From Acidisoma silvae (GTDB taxonomy: Bacteria > Pseudomonadota > Alphaproteobacteria > Acetobacterales > Acetobacteraceae): DNA of 64,000 bases. A model generated the notes under the pieces. That model saw only the letters and a list, made by a program, of their open reading frames with translations, was not told the DNA's origin and ran no database searches. The DNA lies in NCBI RefSeq assembly GCF_020618775.1, contig NZ_JAESVB010000008.1, positions 62,001 to 126,000 of the forward strand. Direction: 5' to 3'. Shown here piece after piece: positions 1-6,969 of this stretch; within the stretch, counting starts at the first letter, position 1, and each line of letters opens with the position of its first letter. The translations under genes and the position numbers were made by a program.

Positions 1-90
1 ACGCGCCGTCGCGCTGTCGCGGAGACGCGCGGTCGGCAACAGAAAATGTGAAGCTGGTCCGAAGCCGCGTCCTCGGTTTCAGGCCGGATA

Positions 91-106
91 AGTAAACCGG
101 TTTACT
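91..106. promoter_or_regulatory. LacI-type operator, perfect 16-bp palindrome
   Basis: AGTAAACCGGTTTACT is a perfect palindrome with the central CG expected of LacI/GalR operators. It lies just downstream of the minus-strand LacI gene (stop at 180), so it probably sits before the next minus-strand gene, which would start beyond the left edge. No coding sequence is visible in positions 1-179. That this LacI is the cognate regulator is inferred from adjacency. Confidence 0.7.
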
Positions 107-179
107 AATTGCGTGCTGCGATGCAGCGCGTCAAGAGGAATCTGCAAAACTGTCAGCCTGGATAGGAAAGGGTTGCAGA

Positions 180-1208
180 CTACCGCAGGCGGGCGCGGCG
201 GCGCGGTGGTCGCACGGAGTCTCGCTTCATAAGCTCCATCGGCACAAGGATATGGCGCTCGGGAACCGGCTTCCCCGCGATGGTGGAGATCAGCAGATCC
301 AGCGCCTGCCGCCCCATTTGCGGCAGATCCTGACGCAAAGCGGTGATGGCGGGTTCGAACAAGGCCAGCGGCTCGACGTCGTCGCAGGTGACGACCGAGA
401 TATCATCGCCGATGCGCACGCCATGACGCCGAAACACCTTGAGCATGCCCAAAAAAAGCTCGTCGCTCCCGGTAAAGACGGCAGTGGTTTCAGGATGATC
501 CCGCAACAAATTCTCTGCCGCGGCCTCTCCGGCTTCCACAGTATAGGCGCAGTCGAAGATAGCGACGGCGTCATGGCCAGGGCCTGCCTCCTGGATGGCA
601 TCCAGGAAGCCAAGCCGGCGCTCCTCCGCGCTCAGCAATTTCTTGGGGCCGGACAGCATGGCGATCTTGCGGTGGCCGGCCTCCACGATATGCCGTGTCG
701 CTTCCAGCGCGCCGCCACGGTTTTCGGCGAAAACACCCGGCACGTCGGCGCCGGCGATATCCTCGTCAACCAGGACAAAGCACGGCACATCCTTCAGCGC
801 ATCCAGCAGCCGTCCGTCATCGGGATGATTGGTCGAGAAAAGCACGCCGTCGACCTGCTTGCTCTCGATCCGGCGGATATAGTCGATCTCGCGATCGACA
901 TTGTTCAGCGTTACGCACAGAAGCACGCCATAGCCGCGCTCGGCGGCCGTTGCTTCGACCGAGGCCGCAAGCCGCGCGAAGAAGGGGTTGGCGATTTCCG
1001 GAATGACAAGGCCGATCGTCTCTGATTTGCCGCGGCTGAGGGATCGGGCAAGGGGATTAGGCGTGTAGCGCAGCGCCTTCACGGCGTCGTCAATGCGCTG
1101 GATCGTCTCCGCAGGCAGCCGGATCGAGCCGTTCAGGTAGCGGGAAACGGTGGTGACGGACACATGAGCGGCCAAGGAAACGTCCCGGATCGTTGCCTTC
1201 CTCGCCAT
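180..1208 (-). CDS. LacI/GalR-family transcriptional repressor
   Basis: A 342-residue LacI/GalR regulator of normal length. An N-terminal helix-turn-helix (residues about 6-27, with VTTVSRYLNG in the recognition and hinge region) is followed by a periplasmic-binding-protein-like sensor domain that begins at ETIGLVIPEIANPFF. Such proteins release DNA, or bind it, in response to a sugar or related small molecule; the ligand cannot be read from the sequence. The ATG at 1208 is preceded on the minus strand by AGGAGT, a good ribosome site. The C-terminus ends in an arginine-rich tail. The palindrome at 91-106 lies directly downstream and probably controls an operon that starts off the window. Confidence 0.93.
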   Translation of the reverse strand: MARKATIRDVSLAAHVSVTTVSRYLNGSIRLPAETIQRIDDAVKALRYTPNPLARSLSRGKSETIGLVIPEIANPFFARLAASVEATAAERGYGVLLCVTLNNVDREIDYIRRIESKQVDGVLFSTNHPDDGRLLDALKDVPCFVLVDEDIAGADVPGVFAENRGGALEATRHIVEAGHRKIAMLSGPKKLLSAEERRLGFLDAIQEAGPGHDAVAIFDCAYTVEAGEAAAENLLRDHPETTAVFTGSDELFLGMLKVFRRHGVRIGDDISVVTCDDVEPLALFEPAITALRQDLPQMGRQALDLLISTIAGKPVPERHILVPMELMKRDSVRPPRRRARLR

Positions 1209-1482
1209 GCTCGTACTCCTGTCCGTCTGCTCGTCCTGGCCGTCCGGACGCTGCGCGCCAAACCCTTAAAGCAGCGGCGGATGCCCCCCGGCAAGCCGGC
1301 GCTCCATGCGCGATTGTTTTTACGCCGTCCGATTGCCCTGCGCCGCCTGCTTAACGTGGCGGCAAATGCCGGCCAAATGCGCGTTCGATGCCTCAGGAGG
1401 ATCGGCGACAGGGAGCGCGCCGCGCGGTTGCGAGCCAGAAGATGAGGCAGATCATGCTCAAACACCGAACGCTCAATCTTGG

Positions 1483-1510
1483 ATGCCATTGGCATACCAC
1501 ATGCATACCA
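1483..1510. promoter_or_regulatory. Operator cluster upstream of gntR gene
   Basis: ATGCCATTGGCAT (1483-1495) has perfect 6-bp inverted arms around one base. It overlaps the first of two copies of GCATACCA (1492-1499 and 1503-1510), spaced 11 bp, one helical turn. FadR/VanR-type GntR proteins often bind short TGG-N-CCA-type palindromes, and the cluster ends 21 bp before the gntR start, so autoregulation is likely. The rest of the 323-bp gap (1209-1482) shows no gene or clear structure. Confidence 0.6.
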
Positions 1511-1531
1511 TAAAGCCGAACAGAGGCCTTC

Positions 1532-2200
1532 ATGCGCGCAGACATCGAACGAACCCCATCGCTGGATCCTCTCCAGCTCAACGTCAGCCTGGCCGCCTAC
1601 GCGGCGCTGCGCGACCGCTTGCTGTCCGGCGCGCTGCCGGGCGGCTCCGTCATTCAGGAGCGGAGGCTGGCTGAGGAGCTTGGTTTTTCCCGAACCCCCG
1701 TTCGCGAGGCGCTCCAGAAGCTGGAAGGCGAGGGCCTGCTGGCGCGGCAGGACCGTTTCCTCCGCGTCGTGGAAATAACGGTATCCGAGGTCATGGAAAT
1801 TCTGGCGGTTCGCCAGACCCTGGAAAGCGATGCCGCGCGCGCGGCGGCGGGCAGAATGTCGGCCGCGCTGATCCAGGATATCCGCGAGCGGATCGAGAGC
1901 ATGGCCGATCCCGGCGCGGTCAGCGACGCCGCGCATTGGGCGGTCGATGATCTGCTGCATCTCTCGATTGCCAAAGAGAGCGGCAACGGGTTGCTGCTTC
2001 GCCTCATTTCAGACTTGCGGCAGAAAACGCGTCTTTTCGGTCTGCACCGAATCCCCTCCCGTTTCGGCTCAGGCAAGGACGAACATCTTGCCATTCTTGA
2101 CGCCATCGAACAGGGCGACGGTGCGCTCGCGGCGCAGCGGATGACGCATCATATAGGCCAGGCGCGCGAAGGCATTCTGCGCGTCCTTTCCGGCAGATAA
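1532..2200 (+). CDS. GntR-family regulator, FCD (FadR/VanR) type
   Basis: A 222-residue GntR regulator. A winged helix-turn-helix occupies residues about 18-85, with the family signature RTPVREALQKLEGEGLL. It is followed by an all-helical FCD ligand-binding domain (about 90-215) with the metal-site type histidines and acidic residues (DDLLHLSIAK, HHIG). FCD regulators commonly sense carboxylic or sugar acids. The next reading frame, an N-terminal piece of a dihydrodipicolinate-synthase-family aldolase, starts 3 bp after the stop, so regulator and aldolase were probably co-transcribed. The operator cluster at 1483-1510 suggests autoregulation. Confidence 0.92.
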   Translation: MRADIERTPSLDPLQLNVSLAAYAALRDRLLSGALPGGSVIQERRLAEELGFSRTPVREALQKLEGEGLLARQDRFLRVVEITVSEVMEILAVRQTLESDAARAAAGRMSAALIQDIRERIESMADPGAVSDAAHWAVDDLLHLSIAKESGNGLLLRLISDLRQKTRLFGLHRIPSRFGSGKDEHLAILDAIEQGDGALAAQRMTHHIGQAREGILRVLSGR

Positions 2201-2202
2201 GG

Positions 2203-2463
2203 GTGAAACTTTTAGACCCGTCGGCGCGCCGCGTCTTCCTCATCGCGCCCACGCCGTTTCAGGTCAATGGCGCGCTCGCGCTGGACGATATTCCCCGCAT
2301 GGTGGATTTCTTCCTCGCGCGCGGCGTCAGCGGTTTCACCATCCTCGGCATGATGGGCGAGACGGTTAAGCTGACAGAAGCGGAAAGCCGTGCCGTGACG
2401 GCTGTTTGGCACTCCAGCAGACGGAGGTGCCCCCGTTACGGGTGCTCGTTACGCGGCTGTTGA
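2203..2463 (+). pseudogene. Truncated DHDPS/NAL-family aldolase (5' fragment)
   Basis: The GTG-initiated frame gives about 67 residues that match the start of the dihydrodipicolinate synthase/N-acetylneuraminate lyase family: the strand AR RVFLIAPTPF, then GVSGFTILGMMGET, the equivalent of the family GTTGE phosphate/carboxylate-binding loop. After about position 2403 the similarity stops abruptly and a cysteine/arginine-rich tail runs to a stop at 2463. A functional enzyme needs about 290-300 residues including the Schiff-base lysine, which is absent. No other frame continues the barrel, so this is a deletion or replacement rather than a simple frameshift. It was probably the metabolic partner of the GntR gene. 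Confidence 0.75.
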
Positions 2464-2512
2464 CGGTGACTAGGCGGCCGAGCAGGGTGCCGATAGGCAT
2501 AAGGCTGATCCC

Positions 2513-2887
2513 ATGCGCAGTCGCTTTTTCTGGGGCCTCTGGATGTTTAGCCCTGCGACGATGCTGTGCATCGTCGTTCTATCCGCGTGCGTCTGGATGC
2601 AGGCGCTAGGCCTGAGGCTGCCGCGCCTGGTACTCATCTATCTTGGCGGCATCGAGGGCGCGTCCTTGATCGGGGCGCTTGTATGCTCTGCGATCAGCAT
2701 CAACCGGGTATCGCTTTCAGCGCCTGCGGCAACGCGTCCCGAACCGATGGAAGACAGCCAAGGCCTGTCAGGAAATCCAGTGGCGGGTGATGCGTATCCA
2801 ATGCCGCCGCCTCAGCCAAAGCCGGATAATGAACCAGGACATGAGGACGGCCGTATCGTGAGTCTGGACAGGTTTCGCAGGCGATAA
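2513..2887 (+). CDS. Small two-helix membrane protein, unknown
   Basis: A 124-residue protein I do not recognise. Two hydrophobic segments (about residues 8-30 and 38-62) are followed by a proline-rich hydrophilic tail with PMPPPQPKPDNEPG and a basic end (SLDRFRRR). The predicted topology is a hairpin in the inner membrane with a flexible, probably cytoplasmic tail. A weak AAGG lies ahead of the ATG. It sits just after the broken aldolase gene, so it may have arrived with, or been exposed by, the rearrangement at about 2.4 kb. No function is proposed. Confidence 0.5.
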   Translation: MRSRFFWGLWMFSPATMLCIVVLSACVWMQALGLRLPRLVLIYLGGIEGASLIGALVCSAISINRVSLSAPAATRPEPMEDSQGLSGNPVAGDAYPMPPPQPKPDNEPGHEDGRIVSLDRFRRR

Positions 2888-2988
2888 GGAAGGGCGCAGT
2901 CGTCGCGCGCTGCCTCTGACGTTGAGCCAGCAGACTGGTTATCGGGTTTTGGACGTGAGACAGCCTGCCTATCGTGCCGCGCCGAATT

Positions 2989-2998
2989 GTTCTAGAAC
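2989..2998. promoter_or_regulatory. Short perfect palindrome, possible operator
   Basis: GTTCTAGAAC is a perfect 10-bp palindrome about 80 bp upstream of the ABM-domain gene, in the 191-bp intergenic stretch 2888-3078. It may be a repressor site. No neighbouring dedicated regulator is evident, so the assignment is weak. Confidence 0.25.
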
Positions 2999-3078
2999 CA
3001 TACTATAAAGCAATGACTTGCCAGGCCGCGACCGTCCATAAGCATCGATGACCACATCTTGGGATAAAAGACGGCACC

Positions 3079-4044
3079 ATGATTGCCGAACCGTCAGCAG
3101 GCGCCGCCGAGCCTGTATTCCTTGCGACAGCCATCATGACCAAAGTGGTCGTGCGGGACGAGGGAAAGCGTGACTTCGCGGCTTGGCAGTCAAGTTTCTC
3201 TCATTTGGCGAGCATGGCGCCGGGGTTTGTCAGTCTTGAGATCATTCCGGCTTTTGTGGGTGCTTCGGAATGGCGGATTATTCAGCGTTTCCAGACGGCG
3301 AGCCTTTTGGCGCAGTGGCGGGATGCCCCCGCGCGTGTGCAATGTCTGGCCAAGCTTGATTCGCTTCGTGGCACGGGTAACGGTGACCTGATCGATGAAG
3401 TGACACAGGATTTTCATTCCTTGTCCTGCGTCACCGAGGTTATCGCGACAGAGATCGAACCAGGGCGCGAGGACGCCTTCCAGAGTTGGGCGGAAGGCAT
3501 GCAGACGGCCCAGGCGAGCTTCCCCGGCTATATGGGCACGCTGATCCAGGCGCCGATCTCGGCCGATATTCCCTATTGGACGACCTTGGTTCGCTTCGCG
3601 ATGCCGGAGCAGCTTGAGGCCTGGCTGGCCTCTGCTGAGCGTCGCGCCTTGCTGGAACGGTCAGACCCCACGGTATCGCACTGGAAAAGCCAGCGCCTGG
3701 CCAATCCATTCTCCGGCTGGTTTCCGACGGGGCCTGATCAGGCCCCACCGGCCGCATGGAAGCAGACCTGTCTGGTGCTTCTTGTGCTTTTTCCCGTGGT
3801 GATGCTGGAAATCCGCTTTCTCAGCCCGCTGCTGACGCATGTGCCAATGGCAATCGCCACCTTCATCGGCAATGCCATCAGCGTATCCCTGGTTTCCTGG
3901 CCTTTGATGAAAGTCGCAATCGCTTTGCTTGGCTGGTGGCTTAACCCCGACCCGAAAAACCGGCAGCGCGCCGAGATGCTTGGTCTGTGCACGATCGCGG
4001 CGCTGTATGCGGTTGAGATTATCTTCTTCATGCTGGTCTACTAG
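3079..4044 (+). CDS. Membrane protein with two antibiotic-biosynthesis-monooxygenase (ABM) domains
   Basis: A 321-residue protein that appears to contain two consecutive dimeric alpha-beta-barrel (ABM-like) domains. The first (about residues 14-105) contains TKVVVRDEGKRDFAAW and the second (about 112-210) TEVIATEIEPGREDAF. Both share the pattern of a strand, an acidic/arginine turn and an aromatic residue. About three transmembrane helices follow (232-252, 262-285, 300-321). This arrangement matches COG3224-type proteins. ABM domains include quinone-modifying and heme-degrading enzymes, but many are of unknown activity. A perfect GTTCTAGAAC palindrome at 2989-2998 lies in the leader. Confidence 0.75.
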   Translation: MIAEPSAGAAEPVFLATAIMTKVVVRDEGKRDFAAWQSSFSHLASMAPGFVSLEIIPAFVGASEWRIIQRFQTASLLAQWRDAPARVQCLAKLDSLRGTGNGDLIDEVTQDFHSLSCVTEVIATEIEPGREDAFQSWAEGMQTAQASFPGYMGTLIQAPISADIPYWTTLVRFAMPEQLEAWLASAERRALLERSDPTVSHWKSQRLANPFSGWFPTGPDQAPPAAWKQTCLVLLVLFPVVMLEIRFLSPLLTHVPMAIATFIGNAISVSLVSWPLMKVAIALLGWWLNPDPKNRQRAEMLGLCTIAALYAVEIIFFMLVY

Positions 4045-4107
4045 GTCGGACGGTTTATCCTGCCGCCTGGCTGACGATGTCCGTAACCTTGACCCAAAGA
4101 GAGTGAC

Positions 4108-4593
4108 ATGGCCGACGAAGACGACAAGACATACATGGCTCGCGCGATCGAGCTGTCCCGCATCACCTCGATGGTTGAAAGCGCCGGCGGCGTCTTCGGC
4201 TGTGTCATCGTGAAAGACGGCAAGATCATCGGGGAAGGCGCCAATCGCGTCGTCGCCGAAAACGACCCGACCTGGCACGGCGAGATCGAAGCCATTCGCA
4301 AGGCCTGCAAGGCCGAGGGCAGTTTCAAGCTTGAAGGTGCCACGCTCTATACCAGCGCGGAACCCTGCCCGATGTGCATGGGCGCCACCTATTGGGCCGG
4401 AATCGAGAAGGTCTTCTACGCGGCTTCGGTGGAAGACGCTCTGGAATACGGCAATTTTGACGACAGCAAGATCTATGCGGAAATCCGCAAGCCGGTCGAC
4501 CAGCGCGAAATGCCGATCAAGCAGATCATGCGTGCCGAAGCGGTGGAGATCTGGAAAATGTACAAGAACAAGACGGACAAGGTTCAGTATTAA
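4108..4593 (+). CDS. guaD: Guanine deaminase-like nucleoside/nucleobase deaminase (CDA superfamily)
   Basis: A 161-residue zinc deaminase. The zinc site is H57-G-E59 (E59 is the expected proton shuttle) with C87-P-M-C90 in EPCPMCMGATYWAGI. The C-terminal pattern FDDSKIYAEIRKPVDQR closely resembles Bacillus-type GuaD guanine deaminase rather than TadA, which lacks it. The likely reaction is guanine to xanthine plus ammonia, in the cytoplasm, for purine salvage or nitrogen supply. The second residue of the HGE motif is Gly, where Ala is more usual; this should be tolerated. The ATG follows AAAGAGAGTG, a reasonable ribosome site. A strong stem-loop ends the unit at 4646-4680. Confidence 0.8.
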   Translation: MADEDDKTYMARAIELSRITSMVESAGGVFGCVIVKDGKIIGEGANRVVAENDPTWHGEIEAIRKACKAEGSFKLEGATLYTSAEPCPMCMGATYWAGIEKVFYAASVEDALEYGNFDDSKIYAEIRKPVDQREMPIKQIMRAEAVEIWKMYKNKTDKVQY

Positions 4594-4645
4594 CTATGTG
4601 GGCGCAAGATATTTGAGCGGTAAACCGCAGTCAGCGGAGCTGAAT

Positions 4646-4680
4646 ATTCAAGCCATCACCTGGACGGTGATGGCTTGAAT
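4646..4680. terminator. Bidirectional stem-loop terminator
   Basis: ATTCAAGCCATCACC (4646-4660) and its exact complement (4666-4680) form a perfect 15-bp stem with a 5-base loop. It sits between the convergent deaminase and TetR genes. There is no long T run on either side, so termination is inferred from position and stem strength. Confidence 0.7.
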
Positions 4681-4731
4681 AGAGAAAACATCCCGGCGTG
4701 CCAATGCAGCGGTTGAGTTGGGTATGTCTGG

Positions 4732-5304
4732 TCAAGGCATAAGGCCGGCGGCCCGATAGGCGCGGATGCTGCGGTCATAGAGTCCGATGTCCTGACAGCC
4801 GCGCGCCACGAGTTGCGCCCCTCCGATCGCCGCGAAAATCGCCACCGCCCGGTCGGACAGGGCCTGCTGCGATGCCTTGGGCTCGGCGATGACAAGAACC
4901 CGTTCAAGCCAGGCGACATTGACCGCCGCGAATTGATCGACTTCGGTCCGAACCCCCGGCGGCAGGTCATCCAGCTCAGCACTCATGATGCCGCAGAGGC
5001 ACATGCGATTATCGTTGCTGAGCGCGGCCCGGAAGATTGCGACATAGCGATCCATGAGTTCCGCCGGCGCATGGTTTTCGGCCAGCATCCCCTCCAGATA
5101 GGCGGATCCTGTCTCGGTATAGCGGCGCGCGAGCGCCGCCCCGAGATCGCCCTTGGTCGGGAAGTGATAGTGCACGCTGGCGCTTTTGACGCCGACATCC
5201 TTGGCGAGTTCGCGGAAGCTCAGAGCGTTATAGCCATGGGCCTGAACGGCGAGGCGGCCGGCCGCCATGATCGCCTCGCGAATATCCGTCTTGGTTTTAG
5301 CCAT
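4732..5304 (-). CDS. TetR-family repressor, divergent from GST gene
   Basis: A 190-residue TetR regulator. The helix-turn-helix is at about residues 27-48 (LSFRELAKDVGVKSASVHYHF) and a helical ligand domain follows. It is divergently transcribed from a glutathione S-transferase gene, with 94 bp between the start codons. Two matching operators, CTGTCTATC facing GATAGATAG, lie in that gap, one next to each gene, so the protein probably represses both itself and the transferase and is released by an electrophile or substrate. The ligand is not readable from sequence. Confidence 0.9.
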   Translation of the reverse strand: MAKTKTDIREAIMAAGRLAVQAHGYNALSFRELAKDVGVKSASVHYHFPTKGDLGAALARRYTETGSAYLEGMLAENHAPAELMDRYVAIFRAALSNDNRMCLCGIMSAELDDLPPGVRTEVDQFAAVNVAWLERVLVIAEPKASQQALSDRAVAIFAAIGGAQLVARGCQDIGLYDRSIRAYRAAGLMP

Positions 5305-5314
5305 CTGCGACCTC

Positions 5315-5336
5315 TGTCTATCACTCGATAGATAGT
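5315..5336. promoter_or_regulatory. TetR operator 1 (split palindrome)
   Basis: CTGTCTATC and GATAGATAG separated by ACTC. The TCTATC/GATAGA arms are at 5317-5322 and 5327-5332. The same half-sites, fused without the spacer, recur at 5379-5390, beside the GST start. The position directly upstream of the TetR gene supports autoregulation. Confidence 0.7.
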
Positions 5337-5338
5337 GG

Positions 5339-5367
5339 TTGACTCGCGAAAAAGAAAGCCCTATTCG
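5339..5367 (+). promoter_or_regulatory. Putative GST promoter
   Basis: TTGACT (5339-5344) is followed after 17 bp by TATTCG (5362-5367). The -35 is good and the -10 is weak. The two TetR operators flank this element, consistent with repression by blocking polymerase. Confidence 0.45.
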
Positions 5368-5378
5368 GCCCTTGGCTA

Positions 5379-5390
5379 TCTATCGATAGA
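5379..5390. promoter_or_regulatory. TetR operator 2 (perfect 12-bp palindrome)
   Basis: TCTATCGATAGA is a perfect palindrome 8 bp ahead of the GST start codon. With its flanks it reads, on the minus strand, CTGTCTATC then GATAGATAG, the half-sites of operator 1 without the 4-bp insert. Confidence 0.75.
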
Positions 5391-5398
5391 CAGGAAAA

Positions 5399-6088
5399 AT
5401 GATGAAAATCTTCGATCGTCCCGGCTTCCCCAATCCGGCCCGCATTCGCATCGTCCTGGCCGAGAAGGGGCTTGATCAACAGATCGAGTTCGTCTCGGTC
5501 GATCTCATCGGTGCCGAGCACAAACAGGCGGAATTCCTTGCCAAAAACCCGTCCGGCGTATTGCCGGTTCTGCAACTGGATGACGGCACCTATATTTCCG
5601 AAAGCACCGCCATTACGGAATATCTCGACAATCTGGATGGCAATCCAAGGCTGACCGGCAGGACGCCGAAGGAAAAGGCGATGATCCATATGATGCAGCG
5701 GCGCGCGGAAGCCGATCTGCTCGACGCGGTCGGCATCTATTTCCATCATGCCACGCCGGGGCTGGGCGCCGCCCTTCAGGCGTTTAAAAGTCCGGACTGG
5801 GAAAGCCGCAGGCAATGGGGCGAGCGTCAGCGCGAAGTTGCTCTGAACGGCATGCGCTATTTCGATACGGTCCTGACATCCTCGCCCTTCGTGGCCGGCG
5901 ATACATTCTCGCTAGCCGACATCACGGTATTTGCCGGTTTGATGTTCGCCGACGTCGCCGGGATCAGCAGTACGGACGGCTATGCCGCCCTCAATGCCTG
6001 GCGCGCCAAAGTCGCGGAAATCCCAAGCGTGAAGAACCGTAGCGGCCAGCAATTCGAACCAGACGATCTGCGCCGCCTCGGCTTCTGA
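5399..6088 (+). CDS. Glutathione S-transferase
   Basis: A 229-residue cytosolic GST. The N-terminal thioredoxin-like domain (about 1-80) carries NPSGVLPVLQLDDG with the cis-proline and ESTAITEYL, the glutathione gamma-glutamyl-binding ES/T motif. The C-terminal helical domain (about 90-215) contains the folding motif FSLADITVFAGL. It conjugates glutathione to electrophiles; the substrate is unknown. ACAGGA precedes the start, and a second ATG follows immediately. Control by the divergent TetR regulator through two operators makes an inducible detoxification role likely. Confidence 0.93.
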   Translation: MMKIFDRPGFPNPARIRIVLAEKGLDQQIEFVSVDLIGAEHKQAEFLAKNPSGVLPVLQLDDGTYISESTAITEYLDNLDGNPRLTGRTPKEKAMIHMMQRRAEADLLDAVGIYFHHATPGLGAALQAFKSPDWESRRQWGERQREVALNGMRYFDTVLTSSPFVAGDTFSLADITVFAGLMFADVAGISSTDGYAALNAWRAKVAEIPSVKNRSGQQFEPDDLRRLGF

Positions 6089-6109
6089 CAGGCAGGCAGC
6101 CGGGTCTGA

Positions 6110-6712
6110 TCACCCCGGCTGCATCAGCTTTGCCAGTTCCGTGCGGGTATCGTCCAGAATCGCCTCTGATGCGGTCGGGTCGGTCATGATGCGCGACATG
6201 GTGACGGCGCCCACCATCGCGGACACGGTCAGCACCGCGCGGGCCTTCGCCTCTTGGAGAGGCATGTCATCGAAGCGCTTTGCGATGGCGTTGACCAGAC
6301 CCAGCACGCGTTCCGACGCCGCCGCGCGCGTCTCCTCTCCGGCCCGCGCCAATTCGCTGCCCAAGGCCGCGAAGGTGCAGCCCGTTGCGATATCATCGCG
6401 GTGGGCGGTCGAAAGGTAGTTTTCCACGATGGCCTCGGCGCGTGTCCGGTCGTCCGGGCTCACCGCCGCCAGCTGATCCTCGACCGATGCCAAGGTGCAT
6501 TCGTTGCAGGCTTCCGCGACCAGCTGCTCCTTTGAGGCAAAATGCCGGTAAAACGCGCCCTGCGTCAGACCCGCAGCCTCCATGACATCGGCAATGCTCG
6601 TCTCGTGAATGCCTTTGCGTCGAATTTCCGCAACGGCCGTGAGAACGATCCGCCGTCTGGTCTCGGCCGTTTCGGCCTTTGATTTCTTCACCCCAGAGAA
6701 CTCCCTGGCCAA
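6110..6712 (-). CDS. TetR-family repressor of the adjacent RND pump
   Basis: A 200-residue TetR regulator. The helix-turn-helix is at about residues 38-60 (TSIADVMEAAGLTQGAFYRHF, then SKEQL) and a TetR_C_11-like ligand domain follows. It converges on the GST gene, with only 21 bp between stops, and is divergent from the RND efflux operon. The shared half-site GACCGCTAAAA occurs once in its own promoter and once, inverted, in the pump promoter, so it probably represses both. The ligand is likely one of the pump substrates (inference). Confidence 0.9.
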   Translation of the reverse strand: MAREFSGVKKSKAETAETRRRIVLTAVAEIRRKGIHETSIADVMEAAGLTQGAFYRHFASKEQLVAEACNECTLASVEDQLAAVSPDDRTRAEAIVENYLSTAHRDDIATGCTFAALGSELARAGEETRAAASERVLGLVNAIAKRFDDMPLQEAKARAVLTVSAMVGAVTMSRIMTDPTASEAILDDTRTELAKLMQPG

Positions 6713-6737
6713 TCGCCCGCAATACGCGCGTCGATTG

Positions 6738-6766
6738 CTTATAGGTGACCGCTAAAATCCTGTCGA
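6738..6766 (-). promoter_or_regulatory. tetR promoter with embedded operator
   Basis: On the minus strand TCGACA (6766-6761), a 17-bp spacer and TATAAG (6743-6738) form a plausible promoter. The spacer contains the operator half-site read on the plus strand as GACCGCTAAAA (6747-6757), next to GGTGACC. Confidence 0.6.
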
Positions 6767-6814
6767 TTGCCCGCCGGGCTTAGCACCCATCCGCTCCAGG
6801 CCGGTCACAGATGC

Positions 6815-6846
6815 TTGACGTTTTAGCGGTCAAGTGACCTCTATAT
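6815..6846 (+). promoter_or_regulatory. RND operon promoter with embedded operator
   Basis: TTGACG (6815-6820) is a good -35. TTTTAGCGGTC (6821-6831), the inverted copy of the site in the tetR promoter, follows directly. The -10 is less certain (CCTCTA or CTATAT around 6838-6846). Confidence 0.55.
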
Positions 6847-6969
6847 GCACAATTAGATAGCGATCTAACGACGTCCTGCCCGCGCGCGCAAGCCCAGTCG
6901 GCATTGGCGTCCCAACCGACACGGCGTCCCGGACGCCTTTTCTGACAGAGTAAAACGAGGATGGAACCG

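Noticed and set aside
2406-2609. Plus-strand frame after the broken aldolase
   Set aside because: Proline/arginine-rich with no ribosome site or homology that I recognise; more likely part of the rearrangement scar.
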